A program made the position numbers and the translations under genes. Below are positions 43,119-51,561 of a stretch of 64,000 bases of DNA, piece by piece. The notes beneath the pieces were generated by a model. The model was not told the DNA's origin and did no database searches. It was given only the letters and a program-made list of their open reading frames with translations. Source of the stretch: an uncultured Bacilli bacterium (GTDB lineage: Bacteria; Bacillota_I; Bacilli_A; RF39; UBA660); the NCBI GenBank assembly GCA_910587065.1, contig CAJUMA010000002.1:32282-96281 (forward strand), in the 5' to 3' direction. Position 1 is the first letter of the stretch, and every line of letters begins with the position of its first letter.

Positions 43119-43598
43119 ATGAGACAACAAAAAAGAGTATTATTTATTTCTAGTACTGGCGGGCACTTTCATGAATTAATGCGACTAAGACCATTATTTA
43201 AAAAATATGATACATATGTTGCAACAGAAAAACAGAAAACAAATCTCTATTTACGTGAAGAATTTAAAGATAAAGTCTTCTATCTTTTGTATGGAACAAA
43301 AGACCATCCAATAAGTTATCCTTTTAAATTATTTATAAATTGTTTTATATCACTTTTCTATTTTATTAAAATAAGACCAGATGTTATTGTAACAACCGGA
43401 ACACATACTGCTGGACCAATTTGTTGTATTGCCAAAATATTTGGTAAAAAAGTAATCTATATTGAAACTATTGCTAATATTAATTCGAAAACTATCACAG
43501 GACGTCTTCTTTATCATATTGCCGACCTTTTCTTAGTTCAATGGGAATCTATGTTAAAGTTATATCCCAAAGCTATCTATAAAGGATGGATCTACTAA
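43119..43598 (+). CDS. PssD/Alg14-like glycosyltransferase subunit (copy 1)
   Basis: 159 residues. RVLFISSTGGHFHELMRLRPLF, RPDVIVTTGTHTAGPICCIAK, GKKVIYIETIANINSKT and FLVQWESM are the Alg14/PssD (Cps14F-like) hallmarks. This subunit anchors the complex to the membrane and presents the lipid acceptor to the Alg13-like catalytic partner. The hydrophobic stretch FKLFINCFISLFYFIKI is the membrane contact. The stop TAA overlaps the ATG of the next gene as TAATG, so the PssE partner is translationally coupled. Confidence 0.9.
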   Translation: MRQQKRVLFISSTGGHFHELMRLRPLFKKYDTYVATEKQKTNLYLREEFKDKVFYLLYGTKDHPISYPFKLFINCFISLFYFIKIRPDVIVTTGTHTAGPICCIAKIFGKKVIYIETIANINSKTITGRLLYHIADLFLVQWESMLKLYPKAIYKGWIY

Positions 43599-45061
43599 TG
43601 ATTTTAGTAACACTTGGAACCCAAGATAAAAGCTTTGATAGACTTTTAAAAGCAATAGATAAAAATATAGAAAACGGCAATATAAAAGATAAAGTCCTAG
43701 TTCAAGCAGGATTTACCTATAAAACCTATAAAAGTAAAAATATGGAAATGTTTGATTATGTTGATACAAAAACTATGACCGATTTAGTGGCCGAATCTGA
43801 TTTTGTTATATCGCATGCTGGAGCAGGTTCCATCCTTACAGCACTAGAAAATAATAAAAAAATAATTGTTGTACCAAGACAAAGTAAATATGGAGAACAC
43901 AATAATGATCACCAAATAGAGATAGCCGAAAGATTTGAACATGATGGACATGTAATATACTTAAGAGATTTAAATAATTTAAATAAAGCTATAAAAGCTA
44001 TAAAGAAATTTAAACCATCTCCATTAGATCATAATTATGAAATGCTTAAGACTATTGAACAATTTATTGATAATGTCGAAAAGAAGAAAAGAAGAAAATT
44101 CTTGCCTTTCTTATTTATTATTTCTTGGATGTTTATAATATTTACTTTATCGAATATGAACGGAATAGAATCTAACGTTAAGAGTCAAACATCGCTTGAT
44201 GAAATAGTTGATTATGTCCTTAGTATTACAAATAAAGTCGGATTAACAGATAAACATCCATCCGAGAAATCCAAAAAAGCATTTGTGGAAAAAATAAATC
44301 CCGTTATGCGTAAATGTGCTCATGCTACTGTTTTCTTCATACTAGCTATACTTGTAATGATATTTTTAAGCAGATTTAAAATTAAATTATCTGTATCTTA
44401 TATCATCACGATATTGGTATCATTTATGTATGCCTTATTTGATGAATATCATCAGACTTTTGTCGCAGGACGTACAGGGCAATTTAGTGATTCACTTATT
44501 GATACAAGTGGAGCGATAATTGGTGCACTTTTAGTTCTAATTGTTATATCTATACATCGTAAAAGAAAAAGAATTAAAGAAGAAAAGAAAACCAAAAAGA
44601 AAAAAGTCATATTTGTCTCAAGTATTGGCGGGCACTTAACTCAGTTACTTCAAGTTAGTAGCATATTTAATGACTATAATTATTTACTCATAACAGAAAA
44701 GTCCAGTGTCACTGATAATCTAAAAACAAAATATAATGTTAAATACTATATTTACTGTAATAAAAAGAATTTCTTAAAGTATTTTATTATAAATGTTTTA
44801 AATGCTTTTCATTCGATTTTTACTTTCTTCAGTTTTAGACCTGATGTTATCGTAACAACGGGAGCAAATACAGCAGTACCATTATGTTATTTAGGAAGAA
44901 TATTTGGTAAAAAAGTCATATTTATTGAGTCATTTGCTAAAAGAAATGGAAAAACCCTTGCGGGAGCTCTTTGTTATCCTGTAGCAACAACATTTATTGT
45001 TCAGTGGGAATCAATGCTTGAATTCTATCCTAAAGCAAAATATTTTGGAGGGATGTATTAA
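43598..45061 (+). CDS. Triple fusion: PssE/Alg13-like, VanZ-like and PssD/Alg14-like domains
   Basis: 487 residues from ATG 43598 (an upstream in-frame ATG at 43586 lies in the previous gene, and the paralogue at 45061 begins identically with MILVTLGTQ). Residues 1-160 are Alg13/PssE-like, with SDFVISHAGAGSILTAL and GEHNNDHQIEIAE. Residues 165-325 form a four-helix VanZ-like domain: FLPFLFIISWMFIIFTLS, KCAHATVFF, and DEYHQTFVAGRTGQFSDSLID. Residues 332-487 are a second Alg14/PssD-like unit: VIFVSSIGGHLTQLLQ, TTGANTAVP, VQWESM. It joins the catalytic half of one pair to the membrane half of the next. Confidence 0.88.
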   Translation: MILVTLGTQDKSFDRLLKAIDKNIENGNIKDKVLVQAGFTYKTYKSKNMEMFDYVDTKTMTDLVAESDFVISHAGAGSILTALENNKKIIVVPRQSKYGEHNNDHQIEIAERFEHDGHVIYLRDLNNLNKAIKAIKKFKPSPLDHNYEMLKTIEQFIDNVEKKKRRKFLPFLFIISWMFIIFTLSNMNGIESNVKSQTSLDEIVDYVLSITNKVGLTDKHPSEKSKKAFVEKINPVMRKCAHATVFFILAILVMIFLSRFKIKLSVSYIITILVSFMYALFDEYHQTFVAGRTGQFSDSLIDTSGAIIGALLVLIVISIHRKRKRIKEEKKTKKKKVIFVSSIGGHLTQLLQVSSIFNDYNYLLITEKSSVTDNLKTKYNVKYYIYCNKKNFLKYFIINVLNAFHSIFTFFSFRPDVIVTTGANTAVPLCYLGRIFGKKVIFIESFAKRNGKTLAGALCYPVATTFIVQWESMLEFYPKAKYFGGMY

Positions 45062-45528
45062 TGATTTTAGTAACACTTGGCACACAAAGCCAAAAATTTT
45101 ATCGACTACTTGATGCAATCGAAAACTCTAACATCGATGATGAAATTATTGTTCAAGCTGGTGGTTCATGTAATTACAAATCGAAAAAGATGAAAATTCT
45201 TAAATTTATTAATTATGATGAAATGGCTAAATTAATTGAGAAAAGTGACTTTATTATTACTCATGGTGGAACGGGAAGTATTATAACGCCCATACAACAT
45301 AATAAAAAAGTAATTGCTTGTGCACGACTGGAGAAATACAAGGAGCACATTAATAATCATCAAATGGAAATCGTTTCAATATTTGCTGATTTAGGTTACA
45401 TACTTGAATTTAAAGAGGGAGAAAATCTCGATAGTGTAGTTGCAAAGATTAAAAAATTTAAACCCCAAAAATATGTTAGTAATCAAGAAAACTTTATAAA
45501 GCTTCTTAAAGAAGAAATTGATAAATAA
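45061..45528 (+). CDS. PssE/Alg13-like glycosyltransferase subunit (copy 2)
   Basis: 155 residues. MILVTLGTQSQKFYRLLDAI, SDFIITHGGTGSIITPI and EHINNHQMEI are the Alg13/PssE donor-binding motifs. It is the catalytic partner for the PssD-like domain that ends the fused gene upstream, with which it overlaps at TAATG. The overlap of both junctions indicates co-translation of the whole cassette. Confidence 0.9.
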   Translation: MILVTLGTQSQKFYRLLDAIENSNIDDEIIVQAGGSCNYKSKKMKILKFINYDEMAKLIEKSDFIITHGGTGSIITPIQHNKKVIACARLEKYKEHINNHQMEIVSIFADLGYILEFKEGENLDSVVAKIKKFKPQKYVSNQENFIKLLKEEIDK

Positions 45529-45553
45529 TCTGTAGTTTTGCAGATTATTTTAT
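45524..45553 (+). terminator. Probable terminator
   Basis: AATAATCTG (45524-45532) pairs with CAGATTATT (45541-45549) around an 8-nt loop. The T run is short. Confidence 0.65.
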
Positions 45554-45601
45554 ATTCATAAAAACTACTTATAAAAATATATAAATAATATACTAAGTAG
45601 T

Positions 45602-45612
45602 TATGTTATAAT
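45602..45612 (+). promoter_or_regulatory. Extended -10 promoter
   Basis: TATG-T-TATAAT at 45602-45612 upstream of the acyltransferase operon; no clear -35. Confidence 0.6.
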
Positions 45613-45629
45613 TGAACAGAGGATATTTT

Positions 45630-46196
45630 ATGAGTGATAATAAGATTCTTTACAGGATTATAAGACCAATTATAAGAATTATCTTTAAAATTCTTTATCG
45701 TCCTAAAATAAAAGGTCTTGATAACATTACGGATAAAAGACTTATATTAGCAGGAAATCATACAAGTATATTAGATTGTCTTCTTTTAATGTCTTGTACT
45801 AAAAGAAGTATTCATTTTTTAGCTAAAAAAGAACTATGGAAATTTCCTCAAAGTCTTATATTTGCCCATATGGGGCTAATACCAGTTGATAGAAGTGTTC
45901 ATGATAAGAATGCTTTAAAGTATGCTTATGAATATTTAAATAATGAAGCATTAGTTTTAGTTTTTCCTGAAGGAACTACTGAAAAAAATAGAGGATTAAT
46001 GCCCTTTAAAATTGGAGCCGTAAAGATGTCTTATGAGACAAATTCTAAAATAACACCATTTGTAATCAAAGGAAAATATAAAATATTTCATAAAAGCATT
46101 TCAATTGAGTTCTTAAAACAAATAAGCATTAATAATAATTTAAGTGAAGAGAATGACAATCTAAGAAATATTATAAAAGAAAGGTTAAAGGGATAA
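45630..46196 (+). CDS. PlsC-like acyltransferase (copy 1)
   Basis: 188 residues from ATG 45630 (AGAGGA upstream; a TTG at 45612 is part of the -10 region). AGNHTSILDCLLL contains the HX4D catalytic motif and VFPEGTTEKNRGLMPFK the second PlsC block. It has the usual size and spacing of 1-acyl-glycerol-3-phosphate acyltransferases. Grouped with an acyl-CoA ligase-like gene and a second PlsC-like gene, it may acylate an envelope lipid or glycolipid rather than supply bulk phospholipid (inference). Confidence 0.85.
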   Translation: MSDNKILYRIIRPIIRIIFKILYRPKIKGLDNITDKRLILAGNHTSILDCLLLMSCTKRSIHFLAKKELWKFPQSLIFAHMGLIPVDRSVHDKNALKYAYEYLNNEALVLVFPEGTTEKNRGLMPFKIGAVKMSYETNSKITPFVIKGKYKIFHKSISIEFLKQISINNNLSEENDNLRNIIKERLKG

Positions 46197-46197
46197 A

Positions 46198-47931
46198 ATG
46201 TCGATATTTGAGATATTTAGAATGAAACGAAAATTAGATGAAACTTGGAGTAAATATTATAAAGAAGAGGAACTTAATATTAAAATTCCTAATATTTCGA
46301 TGTATGATCAAGTAAAGATTAGTGCTTACAAGTATCCAAATAATATAGCTATTTCCTACGAAGGCAAGAAAATATATTATAAAGATTTGCAAAAGAAAAT
46401 AGATGTTTTAGCAAATGCATTTTATTCTTATGGTATAAAAAAAGGAGACATCGTAACTATTTGTTTACCAAATATGCCAGAGGTCTTATATGCTTTATAT
46501 GCTTTAAATAAAATTGGTGCAATTGCTAACATGCTTCATCCACTATCTGCCGAAGAAGAGATAAAACAAAGTATTGAATCTACTAAATCAAGATTAATTT
46601 TGTTTACCGACATGTTTTTTGATAAAATAGAAAACATTATTGAAGAAACTTTAGTAGAAAAAGTTTTACTTGTATCTCCTGCAGATTCATTACCAAAAAT
46701 AAAAAATGTTGGCTATAAATTTAAAAGACGAGGTAAATATAAAAAAGTGCCATTTAATGATTATTATCTTAAATTAAATAGATTTATTAGTAAGTATTAT
46801 GATAAAAATTTCGAACTAACAAAACGTTTTGGGGCTAATACTCCTGCCGTTATTTTACATAGTGGTGGAACAAGTGGCAAACAAAAAAACGTTGTTTTAC
46901 AAAACAGGGCATTTATTCTAGGTAGCAAACAAGAAAAAATTTGTTTAAAGAAGTTAAGGCCTGGAGATTGTTGTTTAGGTATAATGCCTAACTTTCATGG
47001 ATTTGGTCTGTCAGTTTGTATGCATACGCCTTTAACTTTAGGTTGTTATACAATACTTGTACCCAAATTTGATGCAAAAAAATTTGATGTTTTATTAAAA
47101 AAAACAAAGCCGACTTGTGTCCTTGGAGTACCAACATTATTTGAGGCTTTAGTATCTAATAAAAATGTCAAGAAATTAGATTTATCTAATCTAAAATATG
47201 TCATAAGTGGTGGCGATATTTTATCTAATAAATTAGAAAATAAAGTAAATGAGTACTTGAGTGAACATAATAGCAGCGCTCATATAACGCAAGGATATGG
47301 TTTATCTGAAGCTTTAGCTGCGGTGACTCTTGCTTATGATGATGTAAATAAGCCAGGTTCAGTTGGGATACCTTTTCCCTCAAATCATGTTAAGATTATT
47401 GACTCAGCTACAAGAAAAACTTTAAAATTTGGTGAAACTGGCGAGATCGTTGTTCATTCTAAAGCTTTAATGATGGGCTATTTAAATGACGAAACAGAAA
47501 CAAATTCATCCCTTCAAATACATGAAGATGGACATATTTGGCTTCATACAGGTGATTTAGGTTATATGGACGAAGATGGATTTATATTCTATCAAGGAAG
47601 AGAAAAAAGAATGATTATTACAAGTGGATATAATGTATACCCATCACATATTGAAGAAGTTATAGAAAACCACCCAGATGTTTTGCAATGTACAGTAGTT
47701 GGAGTACCGCATACTTATAAAGGTAATGTTGCAAAAGCTTATGTTGTTTTAAAAGAAGGACGTTATAGTTTACTTGTAAAAAATGATTTAAAGAATTATT
47801 GCAAGAAAAATTTAGCACGTTACATGGTACCAGTAGATTTTGTTTTTAGGAAGCAATTACCAAAGACAAAACTAGGAAAAGTTGATTTTAAAAAATTACA
47901 AAGTGACATTGGAAGCGATAATGATGAGTAA
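46198..47931 (+). CDS. AMP-forming acyl-CoA (or acyl-acceptor) ligase
   Basis: 577 residues. The ANL superfamily motifs are all present: the P-loop-like LHSGGTSGKQKNVVL (A3), YGLSEALAAVT (A5), HTGDLGYMDEDGFIFYQGREKRMI (A7/A8) and the C-terminal PKTKLGKVD with the catalytic Lys (A10). It activates a carboxylic acid, most likely a fatty acid, as the adenylate. It is sandwiched between two PlsC-like acyltransferases, with a 1-bp gap on one side and an 11-bp overlap on the other, so it probably supplies their acyl donor. Confidence 0.87.
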   Translation: MSIFEIFRMKRKLDETWSKYYKEEELNIKIPNISMYDQVKISAYKYPNNIAISYEGKKIYYKDLQKKIDVLANAFYSYGIKKGDIVTICLPNMPEVLYALYALNKIGAIANMLHPLSAEEEIKQSIESTKSRLILFTDMFFDKIENIIEETLVEKVLLVSPADSLPKIKNVGYKFKRRGKYKKVPFNDYYLKLNRFISKYYDKNFELTKRFGANTPAVILHSGGTSGKQKNVVLQNRAFILGSKQEKICLKKLRPGDCCLGIMPNFHGFGLSVCMHTPLTLGCYTILVPKFDAKKFDVLLKKTKPTCVLGVPTLFEALVSNKNVKKLDLSNLKYVISGGDILSNKLENKVNEYLSEHNSSAHITQGYGLSEALAAVTLAYDDVNKPGSVGIPFPSNHVKIIDSATRKTLKFGETGEIVVHSKALMMGYLNDETETNSSLQIHEDGHIWLHTGDLGYMDEDGFIFYQGREKRMIITSGYNVYPSHIEEVIENHPDVLQCTVVGVPHTYKGNVAKAYVVLKEGRYSLLVKNDLKNYCKKNLARYMVPVDFVFRKQLPKTKLGKVDFKKLQSDIGSDNDE

Positions 47932-48739
47932 AAAGACCTTCTTTTATTCTTTTTGTTCATTCCTCTTAAGTCCAATTTATAAATTTTACTATAATCCTAA
48001 AATAATTGGCAAAGACAATTTAAAAGTAAGTGGAGCTAAAGTAATTGTTGGTAATCACATTCATTTGTTTGATCAATGTAATATCATTATTTCGACAAAA
48101 GAATTTATTACTTTCATGGCTAAAAAAGAATATTTTGATTCTCTAAAAACTTCGTGGTTTTTTAAGTCTGTTGGCTGTATATCAGTTGATAGAAGTAAAC
48201 ATGATGAAAAATCTAAAAAAAGTGCACTTGAAGTCTTAAATTCATCATCACCCATAGGACTTTTTCCTGAAGGAACTAGAAATTCAGTAAAAGAATCTTT
48301 TGCCATTTTTTTATATAAAGAGTATGGAATAAAGACAGATTTAAAAGAGTTTATAAAAAGGATGAAGTATGTAAAAAAGTCTCAAGTAGATAAGATGATT
48401 AATTTATTAAATAGTGAGTTAATTACCTTAGAAGATTTTAAAAATAATATTCTTGATCCCGATAAATATTTAATCTCTCTTGTTAAACAAAATATAATTA
48501 CAGAAAGTGAGTATTATGATTCCTATATTCTGGAATTTAAATTTGGCGCTGTATCAATGGCTAAAAAGAAAGATGCCTATTTAATTCCTATCGGAATAAC
48601 AGGAAATTATAAATTTAGAAGTAATGACCTTACTATAAGAATTGGCAAACCCTTTAAAATAGCTGATATGGATTTAGAAGAAGCTAACCAATTCTTAAGA
48701 AAAAAAGTTATTGAGTTAATTAAAGAAAATTTAAATTAA
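47921..48739 (+). CDS. PlsC-like acyltransferase (copy 2) with a large insertion
   Basis: 272 residues from ATG 47921 (or 47924). GNHIHLFDQ has the HX4D pair (His46, Asp51), and LFPEGTRNS is the second catalytic block near residue 115. In ordinary PlsC the block is followed within about ten residues by the FK.GA.. segment. Here about 80 residues of charged helices intervene before FKFGAVSMAKKKDAYLIPIGI. The insert, with YVKKSQVDKMINLLN and an ITLEDFKNNIL segment, is not one I recognise and may bind a partner or cover the active site. Overlaps the ligase gene by 11 bp. Confidence 0.8.
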   Translation: MMSKKTFFYSFCSFLLSPIYKFYYNPKIIGKDNLKVSGAKVIVGNHIHLFDQCNIIISTKEFITFMAKKEYFDSLKTSWFFKSVGCISVDRSKHDEKSKKSALEVLNSSSPIGLFPEGTRNSVKESFAIFLYKEYGIKTDLKEFIKRMKYVKKSQVDKMINLLNSELITLEDFKNNILDPDKYLISLVKQNIITESEYYDSYILEFKFGAVSMAKKKDAYLIPIGITGNYKFRSNDLTIRIGKPFKIADMDLEEANQFLRKKVIELIKENLN

Positions 48740-48759
48740 ATACCAATGGGTATTTTTTT
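48739..48759 (+). terminator. Intrinsic terminator
   Basis: AATACC (48739-48744) pairs with GGTATT (48749-48754) with a seven-T run. Confidence 0.75.
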
Positions 48760-48770
48760 CTTAAAATTAA

Positions 48771-48797
48771 TTAGCACTTTGATATTGACAGTGCTAA
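48771..48797. promoter_or_regulatory. CIRCE element (HrcA operator)
   Basis: TTAGCACTT (48771-48779), a 9-bp spacer and CAGTGCTAA (48789-48797). This fits the CIRCE consensus TTAGCACTC-N9-GAGTGCTAA at 16 of 18 arm positions, the two differences being the innermost bases. It overlaps the -35 box of the htpG promoter. Confidence 0.9.
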
Positions 48798-48813
48798 TGT
48801 TTGGTGGTATAAA
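48785..48813 (+). promoter_or_regulatory. htpG promoter inside the CIRCE element
   Basis: TTGACA (48785-48790), a 17-bp spacer and TATAAA (48808-48813). The -35 lies in the CIRCE spacer and right arm, so HrcA binding would block RNA polymerase. Confidence 0.8.
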
Positions 48814-48846
48814 TAAAATGTAACCAAATAAAAGGAGATGCTAATA

Positions 48847-50724
48847 ATGGCAAAAAAACAATTTAAAGCAGAGTCTAAAAAACTAATGGATTTAATGATA
48901 AATTCAATTTATACAAATAAAGAAATATTTTTAAGGGAGTTAATATCTAATGCCAGTGATGCAATAGATAAGTTATATTATAAATCACTAACTGATGATA
49001 AGATAAAAGTCGACAAGAAAAAATTTAAAATTGAGTTAGCAGTTGATGAAGAAAAACGTACACTTACTATTAAAGATAATGGTATCGGTATGACTAAAGA
49101 AGAATTGGAAACCAATCTTGGAACAATAGCTAAGTCTGGTTCTAGTGCTTTTAAAGAAGAAAACGCCCATAAAAAAGACATTGATATAATTGGTCAGTTC
49201 GGAGTAGGATTCTATTCAGCATTTATGGTTGCCGATAAAATTGAAGTAACAAGTAAAGCTTACGGAGAAAAGAATGCTTACATCTGGAAAACAAGTGGTA
49301 TTGATGGCTATGAAATAAGTGATGCAAAAAAAGATGAATCAGGTACTGAAATTGTTTTAACAATTAAAACTTCGACAGATGATTATGATTTTGATGAATT
49401 ATTACATGATCATAAAATTGAATCAATTGTTAAAAAATATTCGGATTATATAACATATCCAATTGTTATGAATATGAAAAAAAGGGAACTTAAAAAGGGT
49501 AGTGAAACAGAGTACGAAGAACACATAAAAGAAACAACTCTTAATGATATGGTTCCCTTATGGAAAAGAAATAAATCAAAAATAAAAGAAAGTGATTATA
49601 ATACTTTCTATTCTGATAAATTCTTTGACTATGAAGCCCCTCTTAAAGTAATTCATAACAGTACAGAAGGTCTAGTAAGTTATAATTCGCTTTTATTCAT
49701 TCCTTCTCATCCAGCATATGACTTTTATACCAAGAATTATGAAAAAGGATTACAACTATATTCAAGTGGCGTACTAATTATGGAAAAGTGTGCTGATCTT
49801 TTACCAGACTATTATAACTTTGTTAAAGGAGTTGTCGATTCAGAAGATTTATCACTTAATATTTCTCGCGAGATATTACAACAAGATAAAACACTTAAAA
49901 ATATAGCTAAATCAATTGAAACTAAAATAACGAAAGAATTATCAGATATGTTAAAGAACGAAAGAGAAAATTATGAAAAGTTCTTTAATACATTTGGTTC
50001 CAATATTAAATTTGGTGTTTATGACAATTTTGGAATGAATAAAGACAAATTAAAAGATTTATTAATGTTCACATCATCTAAAACGAAAAAGTTAGTAACA
50101 TTAGCAGAATATACCGAAAATAATAAAGATGCTGATTCAATTTACTATTGCTGTGGCGAAACAATTGATAAAATAGATAATTTACCAATTATTGAAAGTT
50201 ATAAAGAAAAAGATATAGAAGTACTATATTGTACTGATTATATGGATGAATTTGTCTTACAAACACTAATGAATTATAATGAGAAAAAATTTGTTAATGT
50301 CTCTACTAGTGAAACCGATTTATCTACTGATGCCGAAAAAGAGCAACTTGCAACGCATAATGAGAACTCTAAAGATATGTTTAAGTTAATGCAAGAAGCA
50401 ATTCCAGAAGTATCAGAAATTAGATTTACTAATAAATTAAAGAAACATCCTGTATGCTTATCAAGTAAAGGTAATGTAACAATCGAGATGGAAAAAGTAA
50501 TTAATGCCATGCCAACTGATGAAACATTAAATGCCGAAAAAGTACTTGAAATAAATGAAAATCACGAAATTGTTAAAAAATTAGAAAAAATGTATAAAAG
50601 TGATAAAGAAGAGTTAAAAAAATATACGAAAATCCTTTATGCTCAAGCACGTTTAATTGAAGGATTACCACTTGATAATTCAACGGAGATAACAAGCTTA
50701 ATTTGTGAAATTTTGTCAAAATAA
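48847..50724 (+). CDS. htpG: Hsp90 chaperone HtpG
   Basis: 625 residues. ELISNASDAIDKL, KDNGIGMTKEEL, GTIAKSGSSAF and IGQFGVGFYSAFMVAD form the GHKL ATP-binding pocket. GVVDSEDLSLNISREILQQ is the middle-domain signature with the catalytic Arg. The C-terminal dimerisation part is present. The true ATG is 48847, eight bases after AAAGGAGA; an ATG at 48838 overlaps that site. A CIRCE element and sigma-A promoter lie upstream, so expression is predicted to rise on heat shock through HrcA. Confidence 0.96.
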   Translation: MAKKQFKAESKKLMDLMINSIYTNKEIFLRELISNASDAIDKLYYKSLTDDKIKVDKKKFKIELAVDEEKRTLTIKDNGIGMTKEELETNLGTIAKSGSSAFKEENAHKKDIDIIGQFGVGFYSAFMVADKIEVTSKAYGEKNAYIWKTSGIDGYEISDAKKDESGTEIVLTIKTSTDDYDFDELLHDHKIESIVKKYSDYITYPIVMNMKKRELKKGSETEYEEHIKETTLNDMVPLWKRNKSKIKESDYNTFYSDKFFDYEAPLKVIHNSTEGLVSYNSLLFIPSHPAYDFYTKNYEKGLQLYSSGVLIMEKCADLLPDYYNFVKGVVDSEDLSLNISREILQQDKTLKNIAKSIETKITKELSDMLKNERENYEKFFNTFGSNIKFGVYDNFGMNKDKLKDLLMFTSSKTKKLVTLAEYTENNKDADSIYYCCGETIDKIDNLPIIESYKEKDIEVLYCTDYMDEFVLQTLMNYNEKKFVNVSTSETDLSTDAEKEQLATHNENSKDMFKLMQEAIPEVSEIRFTNKLKKHPVCLSSKGNVTIEMEKVINAMPTDETLNAEKVLEINENHEIVKKLEKMYKSDKEELKKYTKILYAQARLIEGLPLDNSTEITSLICEILSK

Positions 50725-50746
50725 GATATCATGTCGATATCTTTTT
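50724..50746 (+). terminator. Intrinsic terminator
   Basis: AGATATC (50724-50730) pairs with GATATCT (50736-50742) with a T run, immediately after htpG. Confidence 0.8.
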
Positions 50747-50800
50747 CTTTCTTCTTTAAATTTATATTATAATTTGTTAATATAAATGTAGGTGAGTCAA

Positions 50801-51550
50801 ATGCATTTAATCGTGGAATATTTTTTGTATTTTATAATATACTCATTTTTAGGATGGTTAATGGAAGTAACATGCAAATTAATTGAAAAAAAGAGGTTTA
50901 TCAATCGTGGTTTTTTAGTTGGACCAATATGTCCCATATATGGTTACGGAGTTCTTTTAATCGTTTTATTAATAGGTAATATTAAAGGAGACATTTTATC
51001 AATATTTTTAAAATCAATATTGGTTTGCTCTGTCATTGAATATTTAACAAGCTTTTTTATGGAAAAAATATTTAAAGCAAGATGGTGGGATTACTCTAAT
51101 AAAAAATTTAATCTTAATGGGCGAATCTGTTTGGAGACAATGATTCCTTTTGGGATACTAGGTTGTACAGTTGTTTATATAATTCATCCAATCATAGTTA
51201 ATTTTGTTGCAAGAATTTCTTATAATTATAAAATTATTTTAGCATTAGTTATTTTCCTAATTTATGTTTTGGATAACTTATTTACATTCATCATTTTAAA
51301 CAAACTTGGCAATTGCATTAAGTTTTCAAACAAGGATAACACTGAAGCAATTAAAAAATCAATTAATAAATGGTTAACTGTTAATTCTATATTCTACCGT
51401 CGTATAATAAATGCTTATCCAAATTTTGTAATTAATATAAAAAAAATAAATGAAAAAGTAAAGAAAAATCAAGATAAATGGAAGGCACAGGAAAAGAAGT
51501 TTCGAGAAAAGTATAAAATAAAAATAAAGGAATATAAAAAGAAAAAATAG
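50801..51550 (+). CDS. CmpB-like putative ABC transporter permease (PF06541 type)
   Basis: 249 residues with five or so membrane helices and a long Lys-rich cytoplasmic tail (residues 190-249). YFLYFIIYSFLGWLMEV, NRGFLVGPICPIYGYG and ARWWDYSNKKFNLNGRICLETMIPFG are the conserved blocks of this Firmicute membrane family. Named as a transporter by similarity, but no ATPase is adjacent, so the function is uncertain. ATG 50801 with AGGTGA; the in-frame GTG at 50792 is inside that site. Confidence 0.82.
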   Translation: MHLIVEYFLYFIIYSFLGWLMEVTCKLIEKKRFINRGFLVGPICPIYGYGVLLIVLLIGNIKGDILSIFLKSILVCSVIEYLTSFFMEKIFKARWWDYSNKKFNLNGRICLETMIPFGILGCTVVYIIHPIIVNFVARISYNYKIILALVIFLIYVLDNLFTFIILNKLGNCIKFSNKDNTEAIKKSINKWLTVNSIFYRRIINAYPNFVINIKKINEKVKKNQDKWKAQEKKFREKYKIKIKEYKKKK

Positions 51551-51561
51551 GAAGTGAATTT

